Positions 15,892 through 28,853 of a stretch of DNA of 64,000 nucleotides are shown here, in pieces. The position numbers and the translations under genes were made by a program. Under the pieces are notes generated by a model. It made no database searches, was not told where the DNA came from, and was given only the letters and a program-made list of their open reading frames with translations. Origin of the DNA: Streptomyces sp. NBC_01716. GTDB taxonomy: Bacteria; Actinomycetota; Actinomycetes; Streptomycetales; Streptomycetaceae. The DNA lies in assembly GCF_036248275.1 (NCBI RefSeq), contig NZ_CP109181.1, positions 558,001 to 622,000 of the forward strand, given 5' to 3'. Numbering within the stretch: the first letter of the stretch is position 1; every line of letters starts with the position of its first letter.

Positions 15892-15931
15892 GAGGGGGCC
15901 CGAGCCGGAGAAACCGCGCCGCCGACAGAGC

Positions 15932-16117
15932 TAGGGCGTGTTTGAGAAGTAGCGTCGTCCGCCCACTGGGCGGGGCCCACGGCGTCTGGTGCGTGCGATC
16001 GCAAGGCGGAGGATCAGCCCCGTAGATGGACCGGACGTACTTGGATGACTCCGACAACGCGGCGAGCGTGCGTGCCAGGCGTCGTGGGCCAGACGGGACT
16101 TCTCAAACACGCCCTAA
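15932..16117. repeat. MITE-like palindromic repeat element A
   Basis: TAGGGCGTGTTTGAGAAGT at the left end is matched by its exact inverse at the right end, giving a ~186-base element with 19-base terminal inverted repeats and no coding potential. The inside shares ATCGCAAGGCGGA (15998-16010) and CCGACAACGCGGCGAG (16051-16066) with the element at 39033-39198. It sits between convergent cchJ and cchI and could act as a bidirectional terminator. Confidence 0.8.
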
Positions 16118-16139
16118 GTCTCCAGCAGGGCAAGGCAGT

Positions 16140-17855
16140 TCACCGCGCCACGGCCAGGCAGTACTCCTCGTCCGTGGCGAGCAGGTTCCGGTGCGTGTCC
16201 TCGGCCGTGATGGCGCCGTCATCCAGGACGAGGACACGGTCGGCGGCGTCCAGCAGCGCCGGACTGCTGGTGAGCACGACGGTCGTACGGCCCCGCCGCA
16301 GCTTCGCGATGTTGCGCGCGATGAGCTGCTCGGTGACCGCGTCGACCGCCGTCGTCGGATCGTGCAGGACCAGCACGTCGCTGTCGGTGGCCAACGCGCG
16401 GGCCAGGGACAGCCGTTGGCGCTGTCCCCCGGAGAGGTTCGCGCCCCGGTCGCGGACGCCGTAGTCCAGCCCGTCGCGGTGCAGTGCCACCACATCGGTC
16501 AGCATGGACGCCTCGACGGCCTCGGGCACCATCGGGCTGGTGCCCGAGGGATCGATGTTCGTGCGGAGGGTACCCGCGAAGATCTCCGCGTCGTACGGGT
16601 TCACCAGCAGGTGCTCGCGGACCGCCTCGACCGACAGGTCCGTGATGGCCTGCCCACCGACCCGTACCGTGCCCTCGTACGCGTCCGGGGGGACGTTGAC
16701 CGCGAGGACCGACGCGAGATCGGCGGCGGCGCGCGGCTGGTAGACGGCGATCGCCACGAACTCGCCCGCCGGCACCTGGAACTTCAGCTGACGCAGGCTC
16801 CCGTACCGCACGCAGTCGATCTCCAGGTCCCCGCCCGGGGCGGGACGCTCCGCCCCCGGGGTCGTCACCGGCGGCGCGGACAGCACCAGCGCCATGCGCT
16901 CGGCCGACGCGCGCGCCATCATCACGTACTTCGGCATCTCCGAGAAGAGTTTGAGCGGTTCGATGATGAACTGCGCGAGGCCCACGGCCATGACGAGCTC
17001 CCCGATGCTGATCCGGCCGCCGAACGCCAGCCAGCCGGCCGTCAGGGTCACCGCGGCGGCGAGGACCGCGTTGAGCGCCAGCGCGGTGCCCGCGTAGGCG
17101 CCGTTCACCCTGGCGACGGTGATCGCCTGGCGCTTCGCGTCCGAGCTGACCTCGCGGTACGAGAGGAACGCCGCGTGGTTGCCGCCGAAGCCGTGCAGCG
17201 GGCGCAGGCCGGTGATCAGGTCGGCGACCTTCGCGCCCGCCCGCGCCACCCTGGCCTGCTGCTCCCGCGTACTGGCGCCGATCCGCCGTGACATCACGGC
17301 CAGGATCGACAGGATCGCGACGGTCCCCGCGATCACCAGCAGACCGAGCCGGATGTCGGCCATACCCAGCGCGACCGCCGCGACGACCACCGCGACCAGC
17401 GAGCTGATCAGCAGCGGCACCACCTCGACGATGTCGGCGGTCTGGTCGGCGTCCTCGGTGGCGATGGTCAGCACCTCGCCGGACTTCAGGTCGACGTCCC
17501 TGGCCACCGGCTGGAGTCCGCACTCCGCCACCCGCACCCGCCAGCGGTGCGCCTCCGTCGTGTTGGCCTTCTGCAGGGTGCGCATGCCGAACCGCCACGA
17601 CAGCGACACGGTCGTGATGATCACGGCCAGCGCGGCGATCGACAGACCGAGCGCCCGGGGGCTCCGGTCCTGCATGGTGTGCTCGACGATCAGGCCGAGC
17701 GCGATGGGAAAGGCCGTCTCCCCCGCCTGGTACAGGCCCATGAGGACCGTGCCGCGGGTCATCGCGCCGACGTTGCGGCGCAGCGCGGTCCGCAGGATGC
17801 CGGCCCCGGGGCGGGGCCGCTGGGTGTCAGATGTTTTCGTCAAGGTGGCGGGCAA
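16140..17855 (-). CDS. cchI: ABC exporter half-transporter with degenerate nucleotide site, CchI
   Basis: A 571-residue half-transporter: an N-terminal six-helix membrane domain (~residues 25-320) and a C-terminal ATPase domain. The ATPase keeps the signature [15 protein letters not shown] (near residue 474). It has lost the Walker A loop ([11 protein letters not shown] instead of GxxGxGKS/T, near 370), the Walker B acid pair (VLVLHDP) and the switch His (LTSSP). It should pair with CchG, which shows the opposite defects, to export coelichelin. The start ATG 17855 overlaps the end of cchH by 29 bases, implying translational coupling; a later TTG is possible. Confidence 0.93.
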   Translation of the reverse strand: MPATLTKTSDTQRPRPGAGILRTALRRNVGAMTRGTVLMGLYQAGETAFPIALGLIVEHTMQDRSPRALGLSIAALAVIITTVSLSWRFGMRTLQKANTTEAHRWRVRVAECGLQPVARDVDLKSGEVLTIATEDADQTADIVEVVPLLISSLVAVVVAAVALGMADIRLGLLVIAGTVAILSILAVMSRRIGASTREQQARVARAGAKVADLITGLRPLHGFGGNHAAFLSYREVSSDAKRQAITVARVNGAYAGTALALNAVLAAAVTLTAGWLAFGGRISIGELVMAVGLAQFIIEPLKLFSEMPKYVMMARASAERMALVLSAPPVTTPGAERPAPGGDLEIDCVRYGSLRQLKFQVPAGEFVAIAVYQPRAAADLASVLAVNVPPDAYEGTVRVGGQAITDLSVEAVREHLLVNPYDAEIFAGTLRTNIDPSGTSPMVPEAVEASMLTDVVALHRDGLDYGVRDRGANLSGGQRQRLSLARALATDSDVLVLHDPTTAVDAVTEQLIARNIAKLRRGRTTVVLTSSPALLDAADRVLVLDDGAITAEDTHRNLLATDEEYCLAVAR

Positions 17856-20800
17856 TCGCTTCCGGGGTTCGCAGGGTCAGCAGATCACGGATGGTGACCA
17901 CAGGTCCGTACTCGCGGCGGAGCAGCCCGATCAGCCGCACCGCCAGCATGGAGTGCCCGCCGAGGGACACGAAGTCGCTCACCGCGCTCACCTCGTCGTC
18001 GTCCAGGTCCAGGGCCTCGGCGAAGAACTCGCACACCGTGGTCTCGGTCTCCGTCTCCGGGCCGCGCTCGCCCGCCGTGGTCAGCGCGCCGAGCGGCTTG
18101 GCCTCCGGCAACGCCTTCGTGTCAGCCTTCCCGTTCACCGTCAGCGGGATGCCGTCGACCTGGGCGTAATGCGTCGGACGCAGGAAGTCCGGCATCGCGG
18201 ATCCCACTTCGGCGGCGACCTCCGCCAAGTCCGAGCCGTCCAGCACGAGATACGCGGCCAGCCGGTACGCGCCGTCGACCTGCGGGTCGGGCTGGGCGAC
18301 CGCGGCGGCGAACCGTACGGCCCGGTGCGCCGCGAACGCGGCCTCGACCTCGCCCAGTTCGACCCGGTGGCCCCGGATCTTGACCTGCTGGTCGGTACGG
18401 CCGAGATACGTCAGGTTCCCGTCGGGCCGCCGGAGAACCAGGTCGCCGGTGCGGTACATGCGCTCGCCCGGTTCGCCGAACGGGCAGGCGACGAAACGGT
18501 GGGCCGTCTGGGCGGGCTGCCCGAGGTAGCCGCGCGCGATGCCGATGCCCGACACGTACAGCTCACCGGGGACTCCGTCCGGCAGGGGCCGCAGCCACGG
18601 GTCCAGTACGTACACCTCGGTGTTGTCGATCGCCACGCCCACCACCGGGTCCTGGCATTCGAAGGTGCCGACGCCGAGGGTGTTGATGGTGTACTCGGTG
18701 GGTCCGTACAGGTTGTAGCCGGCCGTGCCGTCGGTCGCGGCGAGCCGCTGCCAGAGCGTGGGCGTGACCGCCTCGCCGCCGAGCAGCACCAGCGCCGGCC
18801 GCCGTTCGGGGTTGTCGAGCAGCCCCTCGGCCACCAACTGCTGGGCGTAGGTGGGCGTCACGTTGATGACGTCGATCCCGTGCGCGAGGCAGTACTCGAC
18901 GAGACGGGGCGCGTCACGGCGCAACTCCTCGTCGCAGATGTGCACTTCGTGGCCGTCGGCGAGCCAGAGCAGTTCCTCCCACGACATGTCGAACGCGAAC
19001 GACACGGTGTGGGCGATCCGGAAGGTCCGGTGGCCGTGCTCCGCGAGGACGGGCTCGAAGATACGGCGCTGATGGTTGATCAGCATGTTGGTGAGCCCGG
19101 CGTATTCGGTGACCACGCCCTTGGGCTTGCCGGTCGATCCCGAGGTGTAGATCGTGTACGCGGGGTGCCGCAGCCGGTCCGGGTCGTCCGGGGCGAACGT
19201 CGTGTACGGCTCCGCCTCCGGGAGGGGCCGGTCCAGTTCGATCAGGTCGCCGGTAAGCCGGGGGGACACGGTGCTCACGGTGAGCGTCACGTCGGGGCGG
19301 GCGTCCGCGACGATCGCGGCGATCCGCTCGTCCGGGTGGTCCAGCTCCAGGGGAACGTACGCCGCGCCGACACGCAGCACGGCGAAGAGCGCCACGATCG
19401 AGTCGAGCGAGCGCGGAACCGCGAGAGCCACGGTCGTCTCGGGGCCGATGCCCCGCCCGGCGAGCACGCCCGCCACCGCGCGGCTGCGGTCCCGGAGCCC
19501 CGCGAACGTCATGGTGGAGCCGTCGGCTACGAGCGCGACCCGCTCGGGATCACGGTCCGCCGCCTGGTCGAACCGGTCCATGACAGTGTCCGTGCCGACG
19601 TCCGTGCGCTCGCCCCGCGAGGGCTCCTGTCCCACCCCCCGCAGAACGCCCACCGGCCCTGCCGACCGGGCCAGGTCGTCGAGCACGCGCAGGTAGTCGT
19701 CCAGGAGGCGACGGGCGTTCCCGGTGTCGCCGTCGCGGTGCTCCAGCTTGACCGTGAGCCGGTCGCCGGGGGTGACGACCCAGGTGAACGGGTAGTGCGT
19801 GGAGTCGTCGGCCTTGACCGATTCGATGCCGTGCCTGGCGTTCATCTCGGCGAAGGCGTCCATGTCCAGGAAGTTCTGGAGCACGAACAGATTGTCGAAC
19901 AGGGTGTCGTGCCCGCTGGCGCGCTGGATCTCGCCGAGTCCCAGATGCTCGTGCTCCATCGCCTCGACCCTGGCCGTCTGTACGGCCGTCAGGTAGTCGC
20001 CGACGGAGTCGTCGGGCCGTGGGCGCGTCCACATCGGCACGGTGTTGAGGAGCACACCGACGATGCCGGACAGATCCTCACCCTCGCGGCCGGAGACGGT
20101 CACACCGAACACGGCGTCGCTCCGGCCGGTGTGCGCGCCGAGGAGAAGGCCGAAGGCGCCGGTGAGCACCGAGTTGAGGGTGACGCCGTGCGTCTTGGCC
20201 GCTTCCCGCAGCCGGTCGGACAGTTCGGCCGGGAGCGTGTGCGTGAGCGCGTCCGGCAGGTCGTCCGGGAGGGTCGGCGCCACTCCGGCGAGCAGGGTCG
20301 GGCCGGGGAGGCCGGCCAGGTGCTCCGCCCAGAAGCGTTCCGATACGGCGGCGTCCTTGGCGTCGAGCGTCCGCGCGTACTCCTCGAAGCTCGGCGTGGC
20401 CGGGGTCGCGTCGAGTGGCTCGCCCGCGACGACGGCCTCGTAGGCGTCGAACAGGTCCCGCAGCAGGATCTCGCGGGACCAGCCGTCCCACAGCAGCAGG
20501 TGGTAGCTCAGCAGCAGGCCGTTCCGGTCGTCGGGCAGCCGCACCACGGTCAGCCGGATCAGAGGCGGCTCGCCGGGGTCGAATCCGGTGTCCCGGTCCC
20601 TGTCGCGCAGTTCCTCGATCTCCGCGTCCGTGGACAGCCTGACGGTGCGGACGCCGACCCGACGGCCCGCCTTGAGGACCTGGACCGGATTTCCGTCGTC
20701 GTCGGTGGTGAAGCCGGCGCCCACGACCGGGTGCCGCGCGATCACGTACGCCATGGCATCGGCCAGCGCGTCGGTGTCCAGTCGCCGGTCGAAGGTGAAG

Positions 20801-23800
20801 TAGCTCTGGGCGACATAGTGTCCGGCCGTGCCCGCCATCTGGGCCTGGAAGAACAGGCCCCGTTGGAGGGGGGTGACCGGCGCCGTGCGCTCGGCCGTCG
20901 CGGCGGCGTCGGCGATCTGCTCCAGCGCGCTGCGCCAGTGCTCGGTGATCGCGTCGGGGATGCCGTCGGCGAGGGTGAAGGCCGCGTGCAGGGAGCCGGT
21001 GGTGTCGTCGGTCCAGGCGTTGACCTCGACGGCGTACGGGCTGCCCTGATCGCCTGCGGTGAGACGCAGAGCCGCCGACTCGCTGCCCCGGCCGAGGTAG
21101 TTGAACAGCACCTGCGGGCGGGCGGTCAGCAGCGGCGCCGTCTGCGGGTTGAGATACCGGAGTTGGCCGTACGCCACGTGTCCGCGCTCGTCCGGCTGGC
21201 GTTCGGCGACCTCGCGTGCCGCCGCGACCGGGTCGGTGTGCGCCGTGAGCCGTACGGGCGCGATGGAGGTGAACCAGCCGACCGTACGGCTGTAGTCGTG
21301 GTGGTCGAGGGCGGGGACCCGGCCGTGTCGTTCGAGTTCGATAGCGAGATCGGTGGGCGTCGGCTGGATGTGTGTCAGCGCGGTGCGCAGGGCGCCGCAC
21401 AGCAGCTCGGTGAGACCCAGGCCGAGAGCGGACGGCGCGCTACGTGTCACGAGGTCGCTCACGCCGGGCGCGAGGACGACGGTGGTCTCGCGCGGGCGCC
21501 CGACCGCCGGCAGCAGCCGGGGGGCGTCGAGCGTGCTGATCCAGTGCCCGAGTCCGTCGATCGCCTGGACCGACCGCGAGGCCAGCGCTTCGGCGTACTC
21601 GGCGTACGACGTGGTCGGCGCGGGCAGTTCCTCGCCGCTCATGGCGGTGGCCAGGTCGTCGAGGAGGACCAGCCAGGACACCGAGTCGACGGCGGTGTGG
21701 TGGATGGTGACGACCAGGGTGCGGCTCGCCTCCAGCCATGCGAACGCGATGACGTCACCGGTCTCGGGGTCGAGCCGTCCGGCGGCTTCGTTGGCCGCGG
21801 CCGTCGCGTCGGTGGTGTCCGCGCGGACGACGGTGACCTCGCGGGCGGGTTCGGTGCGCGGCGCCCACACTCCGTGCTCGACGCGCAGCCGCAGCCGGAG
21901 TACGGGGTGTGCGGCGACGACGGCGTTCGCGGCGCGCCGCGCGTCGGCGAAGCCGGTGCCCTCAGCCGCGACCAGGGTCCTGGCCTGGGCGAACCGGTCG
22001 AGCGAGCCGCCCAGTTCGCGCTGGCGCAGGAGGATCGGCGTCGGTGTGAACGGGCCGTCCTCCTGGCGGGCGGGCGCGGGCGTCTCGGCCCTCGGCGCGC
22101 GCGCGGCCAGGTGTTCGGCGAGGGCGCGCGGTGTCCGGAAGAGGAACACGTCGCGGGGGGCGATCGGCAGGCCGAGTGCCCTGGCCCGGTTGATGACGGT
22201 GATGGCGACGATGCTGTCGCCCCCGGCCATGAAGAAGTCGGTGTCCGCGTGGACGGCGGTGCCGGGGAGTGTTTCGGCGAAGATGCCGACCAGGGCGGCG
22301 AGCGCGGAATCGGCCGTGGCCAGGGAGGTGCCGTCCTCGGCGGCGGCTTCGGCCGGGGGCGGCTGCGACTCCGCCTGTGCGGCGCTCTCGGCCAGGGCCT
22401 TGCGGTCCAGCTTGCCGTTGACCGTCAGCGGCAGGGCGTCGACCGGCAGCACCCGGCCGGGCACCATGTGCGCGGGCAGTTTCGTGGCCAGCAGACCGGC
22501 GGCATCGCCGGGCACCCGGCCCACGACGTGCGCGACAAGGTGGTCGCCGCTCTCCGCGACGGTGACGGCCACATCGACCACGCCGTCCAATTCCCTTACG
22601 GCGGACTCCACTTCACCCAGCTCGATACGGAAGCCCTTGAGCTGCACCTGGTCATCGGCACGGCCGGTGAACTCCAGCTCGCCGTCGAGCGTGCGGCGGG
22701 CGAGGTCACCCGTGTGGTACATCCGGGAGCCGTCGTCGGCGAAGGGGTTCGCGACGAACCGGCCCGCGGTGAGTCCGGGCCTGCCCAGATAGCCGAGGGA
22801 CACCTGGTCGCCGGCGACGTAGATGGCGCCCACCCGGCCCGGCGGCACCGGCCGCAGCCGGTCGTCCAGCAGATGGGTGACCAGCCCGGGAATCGGGCCG
22901 CCGATCGGGCTGACGTCGCCGCCGGGGCCGAAGTCCTCGTCGGTCAGCACCCGGTGGGTGACATGGACGGTGGTCTCGGTGATGCCGTACATGTTGACCA
23001 GCTCCGGCGAGCCGGTGCCGTGCCGTTCGACCCAGCCGCGCAGCCGGCCGGGATCCAGTGCCTCACCTCCGAAGATGATCCGGCGCAGGGCGGTGACCGG
23101 TTCACCGGCGTGCCGGTCGGCCTCGATGAACTGGTAGAACGCCGACGGGGTCTGGTTGAGCACGGTCACCCCGCGCTCGCGCACCAGCCGGTGGAAGTCG
23201 ACCGGGGAGCGCGTCAGCCCGTACTCCGGCACCAGCAGTTCGGCGCCGTGCGCCAGGGCGCCCCACAGCTCCCAGACCGCGAAGTCGAAGGAGAAGGAGT
23301 GGAACTGCACCCACACGTCGTGGGGGCCGAAGTCCATGTCGGGCTGTGTGTTCGCGAGCAGCGACACCACACTGCGGTGCGGGACGACAACTCCCTTGGG
23401 CCTGCCGGTCGATCCGGACGTGTAGATCACGTACGCGGGGTCGTGCCAGTCGATCTGAGGCTCGGCGGTCCCGGCCGGGCCGGTCGGCCCTTCGTCGCCC
23501 TGGACGAGTACGCGGGCGGGCACGCCCGCCCGGGAGAGCAGCCGGGTGAAGCGGTCCCGCTGTTCGCGGTCGACGAGCACGACCTGCGGGGCGGCGTCGG
23601 CGAGGATGTACTCCAGCCGTTCGTCCGGGTACGCCATGTCGAGCGGCACGTACGCGCCGCCCGCGGTGACGACCGCGACCAGTGCGACGACCTGTTCGAC
23701 GGAACGCGGGACGGCGACGGCGACCCGCTTGCCGGGTCCGACCCCGGCCGTACGCAGGACGGACGCCAACTCGTCCTTGGCGGCTGCCAGTTCGCCGTAG

Positions 23801-26800
23801 GTCAGGGACCGCGTACCCCCGTCGATGGCGCACTGGGTGACGGCGGTGGCGGCCGGGTCGCGGTCCGCGGCGGCGTCGAACAGCCCGCCGAGGGTGGCCG
23901 GGGTGATCGGCGCGGGGAGCCGGACGGTCCCTGGCGGCAGGTCGGCGACCAGGGAGTCGGGCCGGGTGAGCAGGCCGGTGAGGGTCCGGGTGAACGTACG
24001 CAGGATCGCCTGGGCGCCGGCCTCCCGCAGCAGTTCGCCGTCATAGATCAGGTTGAAGCGCGGGCGCCCTTCGCCCGTGCGCTCCACGACCAGGGTCAAC
24101 GGGTAGTGCGGGGCACCCTCGTTGACGATGGCGGCGATGCCCAGCCCGTCGCCGGGCCCGCGCAGCGCGGCCACGTCGGTCGCGACGTCGAACACGACGA
24201 GGGTGTCGAACAGGGCGCCGACACCGGTCTGTCGGCCGATCCTCGCGAGCGACACGTGCTGGTGGGGCAGTACGGCGCTCTGGTGCTCCCGGACGGCGGC
24301 GAGCAGATCGCGCCCCGTGTCGCCGGCCGCCCAACGGGCGCGGACGGGGATCGTGTTGATGAACAGTCCGACCATGTCCCCGATGCCGGGCACGTCCGCG
24401 TCGCGCCCGGACACCGTGGAGCCGAACACGACGTCCTTGCTCCGCAGGATGCCGCCCAGCGTCAGCGCCCAGGCGCTGTGCACGGCCACGCTCAGGGGTA
24501 CGCCGGCCGACCGGACGGCCGCGTCGATGCCTTCCCCGGGCTCGTGCGCCGTGTCCGCGAACCGGTCGGACGGGGTGTGCCCCTCGGCGACGAGGGACGG
24601 GCCCGGCAGCTGGGCGAGTTCCTCGCGCCACACCCGGTCGCTCTCGTCCTCGTCACGGTCGGCGAGCCAGCTCAGATAGTCCGGGAAGCCGCCGAGCGGG
24701 TACACGGTGCCCGGCGCGTCGTACTCGGCCAGCAGCGCGCGGAGCATCGGCGGCACCGACCAGCCGTCGGCGATGATGTGGTGCACCGTCTGCACGAGGA
24801 TGTTCCGGCCCGCGCCGGCGCGGATGAGCGTGTAGCGCATCAGCGGCCCTGCGGCCAGGTCGAATCCGGCGACGCGGTCCCGCTCGGCGTGGTCGCGGAT
24901 CTCGTCCTCGGTGATGCCGGGGCGCTCCAGCGTGGTGAAGGGCGCTTCCACGCCGCTGTCCAGGACGGAGACCACGCGGCCGTCGGCGAGCGCGGTGAAC
25001 CGGGCTGCCAGGTTGGGGTAGAGGGTGAGCAGCCGGGTGGCCGCCGCCGCGAGCCGGTCGGCGTCCACCTCGCCGTCCAGCGTGAGGAGTTGCTGCTCGA
25101 CGTAGCTGCCCGTCGAGTCGTCGTCGAAGACCGAGTGGAAGTACAGGCCTTCCTGCAACGGGGTCAGCGGCAGGATGTCCCGCAGCGCCGGGCCGTCGAA
25201 GGCGTCGACATCCGCCTGGGTGAGCCGCACCAGAGGGAAGTCGCTGGGTGAGTGGCCGCCCTGGTCGAGTGCGGCCAGCCCGGTCAGGGCACTTCGGAAG
25301 TACTCACCGAGGGTCGTGATGTCCTCGTCGGTGAACATTCCGTCGGGCCAGGACACGGTGGTGACCAGCTCGTACGCGCCGCTGGAGGCCGGTTCGTTGA
25401 TCGCGTTGAACTCCAGGGCGCGCGGCAGGCGCATCCTCGGGTCGCGCTTCTCACCCAACTGCCCGGTGGTTCCTGCGAGTTGCCAGTCTCCGGAGGCTCC
25501 GGCGTCGAAGCGGCCCAGATAGTTGAAGAGCACCTGTGGCGCCGGCGCGTCGAACTCCGACCGGGTCAGATACCGCAGGGCGCCGTAGGAGACGCCGTTG
25601 TCGGGTACGCGGGCGAGGTCTTCCTTGACCGCCTTGAGCGCGGCTGCCAGATACCCGGGCGCGGTGAAGTCGTCCGCCGTACCGGGGTCGACGGTCACCG
25701 GGAAGAGCGTGGTGAACCAGCCGACGGTGCGGGACAGTTCGGGCTCGAAGCCCGCGGAGCCCGCGACGAACCGTCCCTCGCGGCCGTGGCCTTCGAGTTC
25801 GATGTGCGCGTGAGTCTGGTCCTGCCCGAGATCGCGGCGCCACCGGGCGAGGGCGACGGCGAGGGCGGTCAACAGGACGTCGTTGACGCCCGCGTGGAAC
25901 TTCGCCGGAATCTCCCCCAGCAGCGCGGCCGTGACCTCGGGTCCGGCCGAGACCGTCCTCGTACGCTCCCGGGCGACGGTGTCGTCCGCGGAGAGCTCGC
26001 GCCTGCCGAGCGGTCCGTCCGCGCCCGGCAGGGGACGCCGGAAGTAGGAGCTGTCCGCGTCGAACGCGGCGCGCTCCAGCAACTGCGTCCAGCGCCGGAA
26101 CGAGGTGCCCACCGGGGGCAGTTGGACCGGCACGCCCGAGGCGAACTGACGCCAGCCGGTGGCGAGGTCGTCCATCAGGATCCGCCAGGACACACCGTCG
26201 ACCACCACATGATGGACGGCGACGACCAGTTGCCGTGCCTCACGGCGCCAGACCGCGCGCAGCATCACGCCGTTGTCCGGGGCGAGCCCGTCGGTGGCGA
26301 GCGCCACGCACTCGTCCAACGAGAGGCCGCTCTCCTGCCATCCCGTGGGGTTCTCCTCGGCCGCCCGCGGAATGTCCGCCCGCGGAATGTCGAAGCTCCA
26401 GCGGTCGCCACGTACCAGTTCCGCGCGCAGCATGTCGTGACGTGCCACGACGGCGGCGAGGATCGTGTCGAGCGCTTCCGGGGTGAGGTCGGCCGGTGTG
26501 TTGAGCACCACGGACTGTACGAAACCGTCGATCGCGTCCGTCGTCTCGCCGAGCCACTGCACGACGGGTGATCCCACGACGGGACCGGTGGAGACGTCGC
26601 GGCGGTCCACGGTGGTGACGTCCTCACGGCTCGCCACCGCCGCCAGTGCCCGTACGTTGCTGTTGGCGAAGATCTGCCGGGCCGTGACGTAGAGACCCGC
26701 CTCGCGCAGCGCGCTCAGCAGCGAGATCGCCAGAATGCTGTCTCCGCCGAGCTGGAAGAAGTCCTGGTTGACTCCGACCTCGTCCAGCCGCAGCAGCTTC

Positions 26801-28809
26801 GCGACCGCCTCGCACACCACGCGCTCGTCCTCGGTGGCGGGCGGGAGGAGCGAGCCGGTCCCGATCACGGGCTCGGGCAGCGCGTTCCGGTCGAGCTTGC
26901 CGTTCGCGGTGAGCGGGAACTCCCTCATGACGACGGTGTGGGCGGGCACCATGTACTCGACCATGTGCTCGGTGGCCCACGCCTTGACCTGCTCCGCCCG
27001 CAGATCCTCGCTCCCTGCGGCCGGGATGACGTATCCGACCAGATAGGTGCCGCCCGCCGCGTTCTTCTTCGCGATCACGCAGGTGTGGCGTACGGCGGGG
27101 TGTTCCGCGAGGCCGGCCTCGACGTCCTCGATCTCCAGCCGCATGCCGCGGATCTTGATCTGGTTGTCGGCCCGGCCGAGGAAGTCCAGGGAGCCGTCGG
27201 GGGCGTACCGGGCGAGGTCGCCGGTGCGGTACAGCCGGGACCCGTCGGCGGCGAACGGGTTGGCCACGAACCGGGACGCCGTCAGGCCAGGCGCGTTGAC
27301 GTACCCGCGCCCCAGGAGGAAGCCGCCCGCGTACAGTTCGCCGCCGACCCCGACGGGGACCGGGCGCAGTTCGTCGTCCAGCACGTACAACTGGGTGTTG
27401 GGGTTGGCCTTGCCGATCGACGTCGACAGGCGTTCCGCCGCGCCCCGGTAGATGACGTGCGAGACACCGATGGTCGTCTCGGCCGGGCCGTAGCCGTGGT
27501 ACAGCGGGATGTCGAGCTTGGTGCGGAACCGCTCGTACAGCTCCGGGGTCAGTACCTCGCCGCCGCACCACACATGGCGCAGGCTGTCGAGGCGCCCGGA
27601 GTCGCCGGCCATCTCCAGCAGGACGTCCAGCATGGACGACACCAGGTAGGTGAAGGTGACACGCTGCTCGGCGATCACGCTCAGCAGCTGGTGCGGGTCG
27701 CGTTCGCCGCCGGGGCGCAGGACGACGAGCCGGCCGCCGGATACGAGGGGCAGGAAGATCTCGTTGATGGAGATGTCGAAGGACAACGGGGCCTTGAACA
27801 GCGACGCGTCGTCGTGGCCGAAGCCGAGGATCTCGTTGACCTGCCAGAGCAGGCGCTCGCTGATCGCCTCGTGCCGGATCATCGCGCCCTTGGGGCGGCC
27901 GGTCGAACCGGAGGTGAAGATCACATACGCCAGGGCCGCGCCGGAGACGGACATCCCGGTGCCCTCGGTGGGAAAGGAGCCGAACTTCCAGGCGTCGAGA
28001 TCGACGGCCTCGGCGTCCGGTTCTCCCGCACCGGGCTCGCCCGAGGAGTTGAGTTGCAGGACGACCCGGGCGTCCTCCACGACGACGGCTCGGCGCGCGG
28101 CGGGCCACTGCGGATCGAGCGGTACGAACGCGCAGCCCGCCTGGAGCACGGCGAGAAGCCCGATCACCATCTCGGCGGAGCGGCCGAGCGAGATGCCGAC
28201 GACCTGTTCGGCGGTGAGCCCGCGTTCGATCAGACGGTGGGCCAACTGGCTTGAGAGCTCGGCAGTCTGACGGTAGGTCAGAGAGCGGTTGTCGTCCACG
28301 ACGGCGACGGCGTCCGGCCTCGTACGCGCCTGCTCGCGGAACATCTCCACGACGGTCGGGCGGTGCCGGTCGGCCGCGGTGTCGTTCCACCCGGTCAGGG
28401 CCCGGATCCGCTCGGCCGCACCGGACGGGGCGATGGTGCCGAGGGGCCGGTCGGGGAAGTCGGCGAGGTCGTCCAGGGCGACTTGCGCGTCGGGCGGCGT
28501 GACGCCGTCGGGGACGGTGATGGTCCAGGCGCCCGCGCCGTCCGTGCCGGTCTTCCAATCGCCCGGCGCGGCACCGCCGTTGGCGATCCAGCCGAGGACG
28601 TCGGCGAAGAGTGTGCCGGGGGCGAGGTCCAGGCCGTCGGGGCTCCGGCCCGTCGCCCAGTACGACAGGCCGACGGCGCACGCTTCCGCGATGGTCCGGT
28701 CGGAGTGGTCGCCGGCCCGTCGGCGTACATCGGCCAGAGCTGTGGCGGAGAGCAGTACGAGACGAGCGCTCGGTTCCATCATCGAAGACTCAGCATCCCT
28801 TCCAGACAT
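17827..28809 (-). CDS. cchH: Coelichelin non-ribosomal peptide synthetase, CchH
   Basis: A 3660-residue NRPS, the length expected for CchH. Domain order: an N-terminal remnant (~1-120), A1, T1 (Ser691), E1 (HHVVVDG at 866), C (HHIIADG at 1343), A2, T2 (Ser2199), E2 (HHTAVDS at 2370), C (motif near 2770), A3, T3 (Ser3620). Pocket residues read DINYWGGIG (A1), DFWNIGMVH (A2) and DMENLGLIN (A3), matching N5-formyl-hydroxyornithine, Thr and N5-hydroxyornithine. Three modules make a tetrapeptide, so module 1 must be used twice. There is no thioesterase. ATG 28809 lacks a ribosome site; ATG 28782 or 28779, after GGAAGGG, may be the true start. The last C domain has Leu at the catalytic His position. 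Confidence 0.97.
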   Translation of the reverse strand: MSGRDAESSMMEPSARLVLLSATALADVRRRAGDHSDRTIAEACAVGLSYWATGRSPDGLDLAPGTLFADVLGWIANGGAAPGDWKTGTDGAGAWTITVPDGVTPPDAQVALDDLADFPDRPLGTIAPSGAAERIRALTGWNDTAADRHRPTVVEMFREQARTRPDAVAVVDDNRSLTYRQTAELSSQLAHRLIERGLTAEQVVGISLGRSAEMVIGLLAVLQAGCAFVPLDPQWPAARRAVVVEDARVVLQLNSSGEPGAGEPDAEAVDLDAWKFGSFPTEGTGMSVSGAALAYVIFTSGSTGRPKGAMIRHEAISERLLWQVNEILGFGHDDASLFKAPLSFDISINEIFLPLVSGGRLVVLRPGGERDPHQLLSVIAEQRVTFTYLVSSMLDVLLEMAGDSGRLDSLRHVWCGGEVLTPELYERFRTKLDIPLYHGYGPAETTIGVSHVIYRGAAERLSTSIGKANPNTQLYVLDDELRPVPVGVGGELYAGGFLLGRGYVNAPGLTASRFVANPFAADGSRLYRTGDLARYAPDGSLDFLGRADNQIKIRGMRLEIEDVEAGLAEHPAVRHTCVIAKKNAAGGTYLVGYVIPAAGSEDLRAEQVKAWATEHMVEYMVPAHTVVMREFPLTANGKLDRNALPEPVIGTGSLLPPATEDERVVCEAVAKLLRLDEVGVNQDFFQLGGDSILAISLLSALREAGLYVTARQIFANSNVRALAAVASREDVTTVDRRDVSTGPVVGSPVVQWLGETTDAIDGFVQSVVLNTPADLTPEALDTILAAVVARHDMLRAELVRGDRWSFDIPRADIPRAAEENPTGWQESGLSLDECVALATDGLAPDNGVMLRAVWRREARQLVVAVHHVVVDGVSWRILMDDLATGWRQFASGVPVQLPPVGTSFRRWTQLLERAAFDADSSYFRRPLPGADGPLGRRELSADDTVARERTRTVSAGPEVTAALLGEIPAKFHAGVNDVLLTALAVALARWRRDLGQDQTHAHIELEGHGREGRFVAGSAGFEPELSRTVGWFTTLFPVTVDPGTADDFTAPGYLAAALKAVKEDLARVPDNGVSYGALRYLTRSEFDAPAPQVLFNYLGRFDAGASGDWQLAGTTGQLGEKRDPRMRLPRALEFNAINEPASSGAYELVTTVSWPDGMFTDEDITTLGEYFRSALTGLAALDQGGHSPSDFPLVRLTQADVDAFDGPALRDILPLTPLQEGLYFHSVFDDDSTGSYVEQQLLTLDGEVDADRLAAAATRLLTLYPNLAARFTALADGRVVSVLDSGVEAPFTTLERPGITEDEIRDHAERDRVAGFDLAAGPLMRYTLIRAGAGRNILVQTVHHIIADGWSVPPMLRALLAEYDAPGTVYPLGGFPDYLSWLADRDEDESDRVWREELAQLPGPSLVAEGHTPSDRFADTAHEPGEGIDAAVRSAGVPLSVAVHSAWALTLGGILRSKDVVFGSTVSGRDADVPGIGDMVGLFINTIPVRARWAAGDTGRDLLAAVREHQSAVLPHQHVSLARIGRQTGVGALFDTLVVFDVATDVAALRGPGDGLGIAAIVNEGAPHYPLTLVVERTGEGRPRFNLIYDGELLREAGAQAILRTFTRTLTGLLTRPDSLVADLPPGTVRLPAPITPATLGGLFDAAADRDPAATAVTQCAIDGGTRSLTYGELAAAKDELASVLRTAGVGPGKRVAVAVPRSVEQVVALVAVVTAGGAYVPLDMAYPDERLEYILADAAPQVVLVDREQRDRFTRLLSRAGVPARVLVQGDEGPTGPAGTAEPQIDWHDPAYVIYTSGSTGRPKGVVVPHRSVVSLLANTQPDMDFGPHDVWVQFHSFSFDFAVWELWGALAHGAELLVPEYGLTRSPVDFHRLVRERGVTVLNQTPSAFYQFIEADRHAGEPVTALRRIIFGGEALDPGRLRGWVERHGTGSPELVNMYGITETTVHVTHRVLTDEDFGPGGDVSPIGGPIPGLVTHLLDDRLRPVPPGRVGAIYVAGDQVSLGYLGRPGLTAGRFVANPFADDGSRMYHTGDLARRTLDGELEFTGRADDQVQLKGFRIELGEVESAVRELDGVVDVAVTVAESGDHLVAHVVGRVPGDAAGLLATKLPAHMVPGRVLPVDALPLTVNGKLDRKALAESAAQAESQPPPAEAAAEDGTSLATADSALAALVGIFAETLPGTAVHADTDFFMAGGDSIVAITVINRARALGLPIAPRDVFLFRTPRALAEHLAARAPRAETPAPARQEDGPFTPTPILLRQRELGGSLDRFAQARTLVAAEGTGFADARRAANAVVAAHPVLRLRLRVEHGVWAPRTEPAREVTVVRADTTDATAAANEAAGRLDPETGDVIAFAWLEASRTLVVTIHHTAVDSVSWLVLLDDLATAMSGEELPAPTTSYAEYAEALASRSVQAIDGLGHWISTLDAPRLLPAVGRPRETTVVLAPGVSDLVTRSAPSALGLGLTELLCGALRTALTHIQPTPTDLAIELERHGRVPALDHHDYSRTVGWFTSIAPVRLTAHTDPVAAAREVAERQPDERGHVAYGQLRYLNPQTAPLLTARPQVLFNYLGRGSESAALRLTAGDQGSPYAVEVNAWTDDTTGSLHAAFTLADGIPDAITEHWRSALEQIADAAATAERTAPVTPLQRGLFFQAQMAGTAGHYVAQSYFTFDRRLDTDALADAMAYVIARHPVVGAGFTTDDDGNPVQVLKAGRRVGVRTVRLSTDAEIEELRDRDRDTGFDPGEPPLIRLTVVRLPDDRNGLLLSYHLLLWDGWSREILLRDLFDAYEAVVAGEPLDATPATPSFEEYARTLDAKDAAVSERFWAEHLAGLPGPTLLAGVAPTLPDDLPDALTHTLPAELSDRLREAAKTHGVTLNSVLTGAFGLLLGAHTGRSDAVFGVTVSGREGEDLSGIVGVLLNTVPMWTRPRPDDSVGDYLTAVQTARVEAMEHEHLGLGEIQRASGHDTLFDNLFVLQNFLDMDAFAEMNARHGIESVKADDSTHYPFTWVVTPGDRLTVKLEHRDGDTGNARRLLDDYLRVLDDLARSAGPVGVLRGVGQEPSRGERTDVGTDTVMDRFDQAADRDPERVALVADGSTMTFAGLRDRSRAVAGVLAGRGIGPETTVALAVPRSLDSIVALFAVLRVGAAYVPLELDHPDERIAAIVADARPDVTLTVSTVSPRLTGDLIELDRPLPEAEPYTTFAPDDPDRLRHPAYTIYTSGSTGKPKGVVTEYAGLTNMLINHQRRIFEPVLAEHGHRTFRIAHTVSFAFDMSWEELLWLADGHEVHICDEELRRDAPRLVEYCLAHGIDVINVTPTYAQQLVAEGLLDNPERRPALVLLGGEAVTPTLWQRLAATDGTAGYNLYGPTEYTINTLGVGTFECQDPVVGVAIDNTEVYVLDPWLRPLPDGVPGELYVSGIGIARGYLGQPAQTAHRFVACPFGEPGERMYRTGDLVLRRPDGNLTYLGRTDQQVKIRGHRVELGEVEAAFAAHRAVRFAAAVAQPDPQVDGAYRLAAYLVLDGSDLAEVAAEVGSAMPDFLRPTHYAQVDGIPLTVNGKADTKALPEAKPLGALTTAGERGPETETETTVCEFFAEALDLDDDEVSAVSDFVSLGGHSMLAVRLIGLLRREYGPVVTIRDLLTLRTPEAIARHLDENI

Positions 28810-28814
28810 GAAAG

Positions 28815-28843
28815 TTAGCCTAACCTAACTTAGGCTCGCCTAA
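28815..28843. promoter_or_regulatory. Double iron box upstream of cchH
   Basis: Two overlapping sites, TTAGCCTAACCTAA (28815-28828) and TTAGGCTCGCCTAA (28830-28843), abut the cchH start, leaving only 5 bases to the ATG at 28809. This favours one of the later ATG codons as the real start. Confidence 0.85.
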
Positions 28844-28853
28844 TCAAGGCGGC

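Noticed and set aside
17119-25251. Very long plus-strand open frame opposite cchI and cchH
   Set aside because: It is antisense to a well-supported NRPS, has no recognisable domain, an unusual Gln/His/Arg/Gly-rich composition, and is explained by the G/C bias at third positions of the minus-strand genes.
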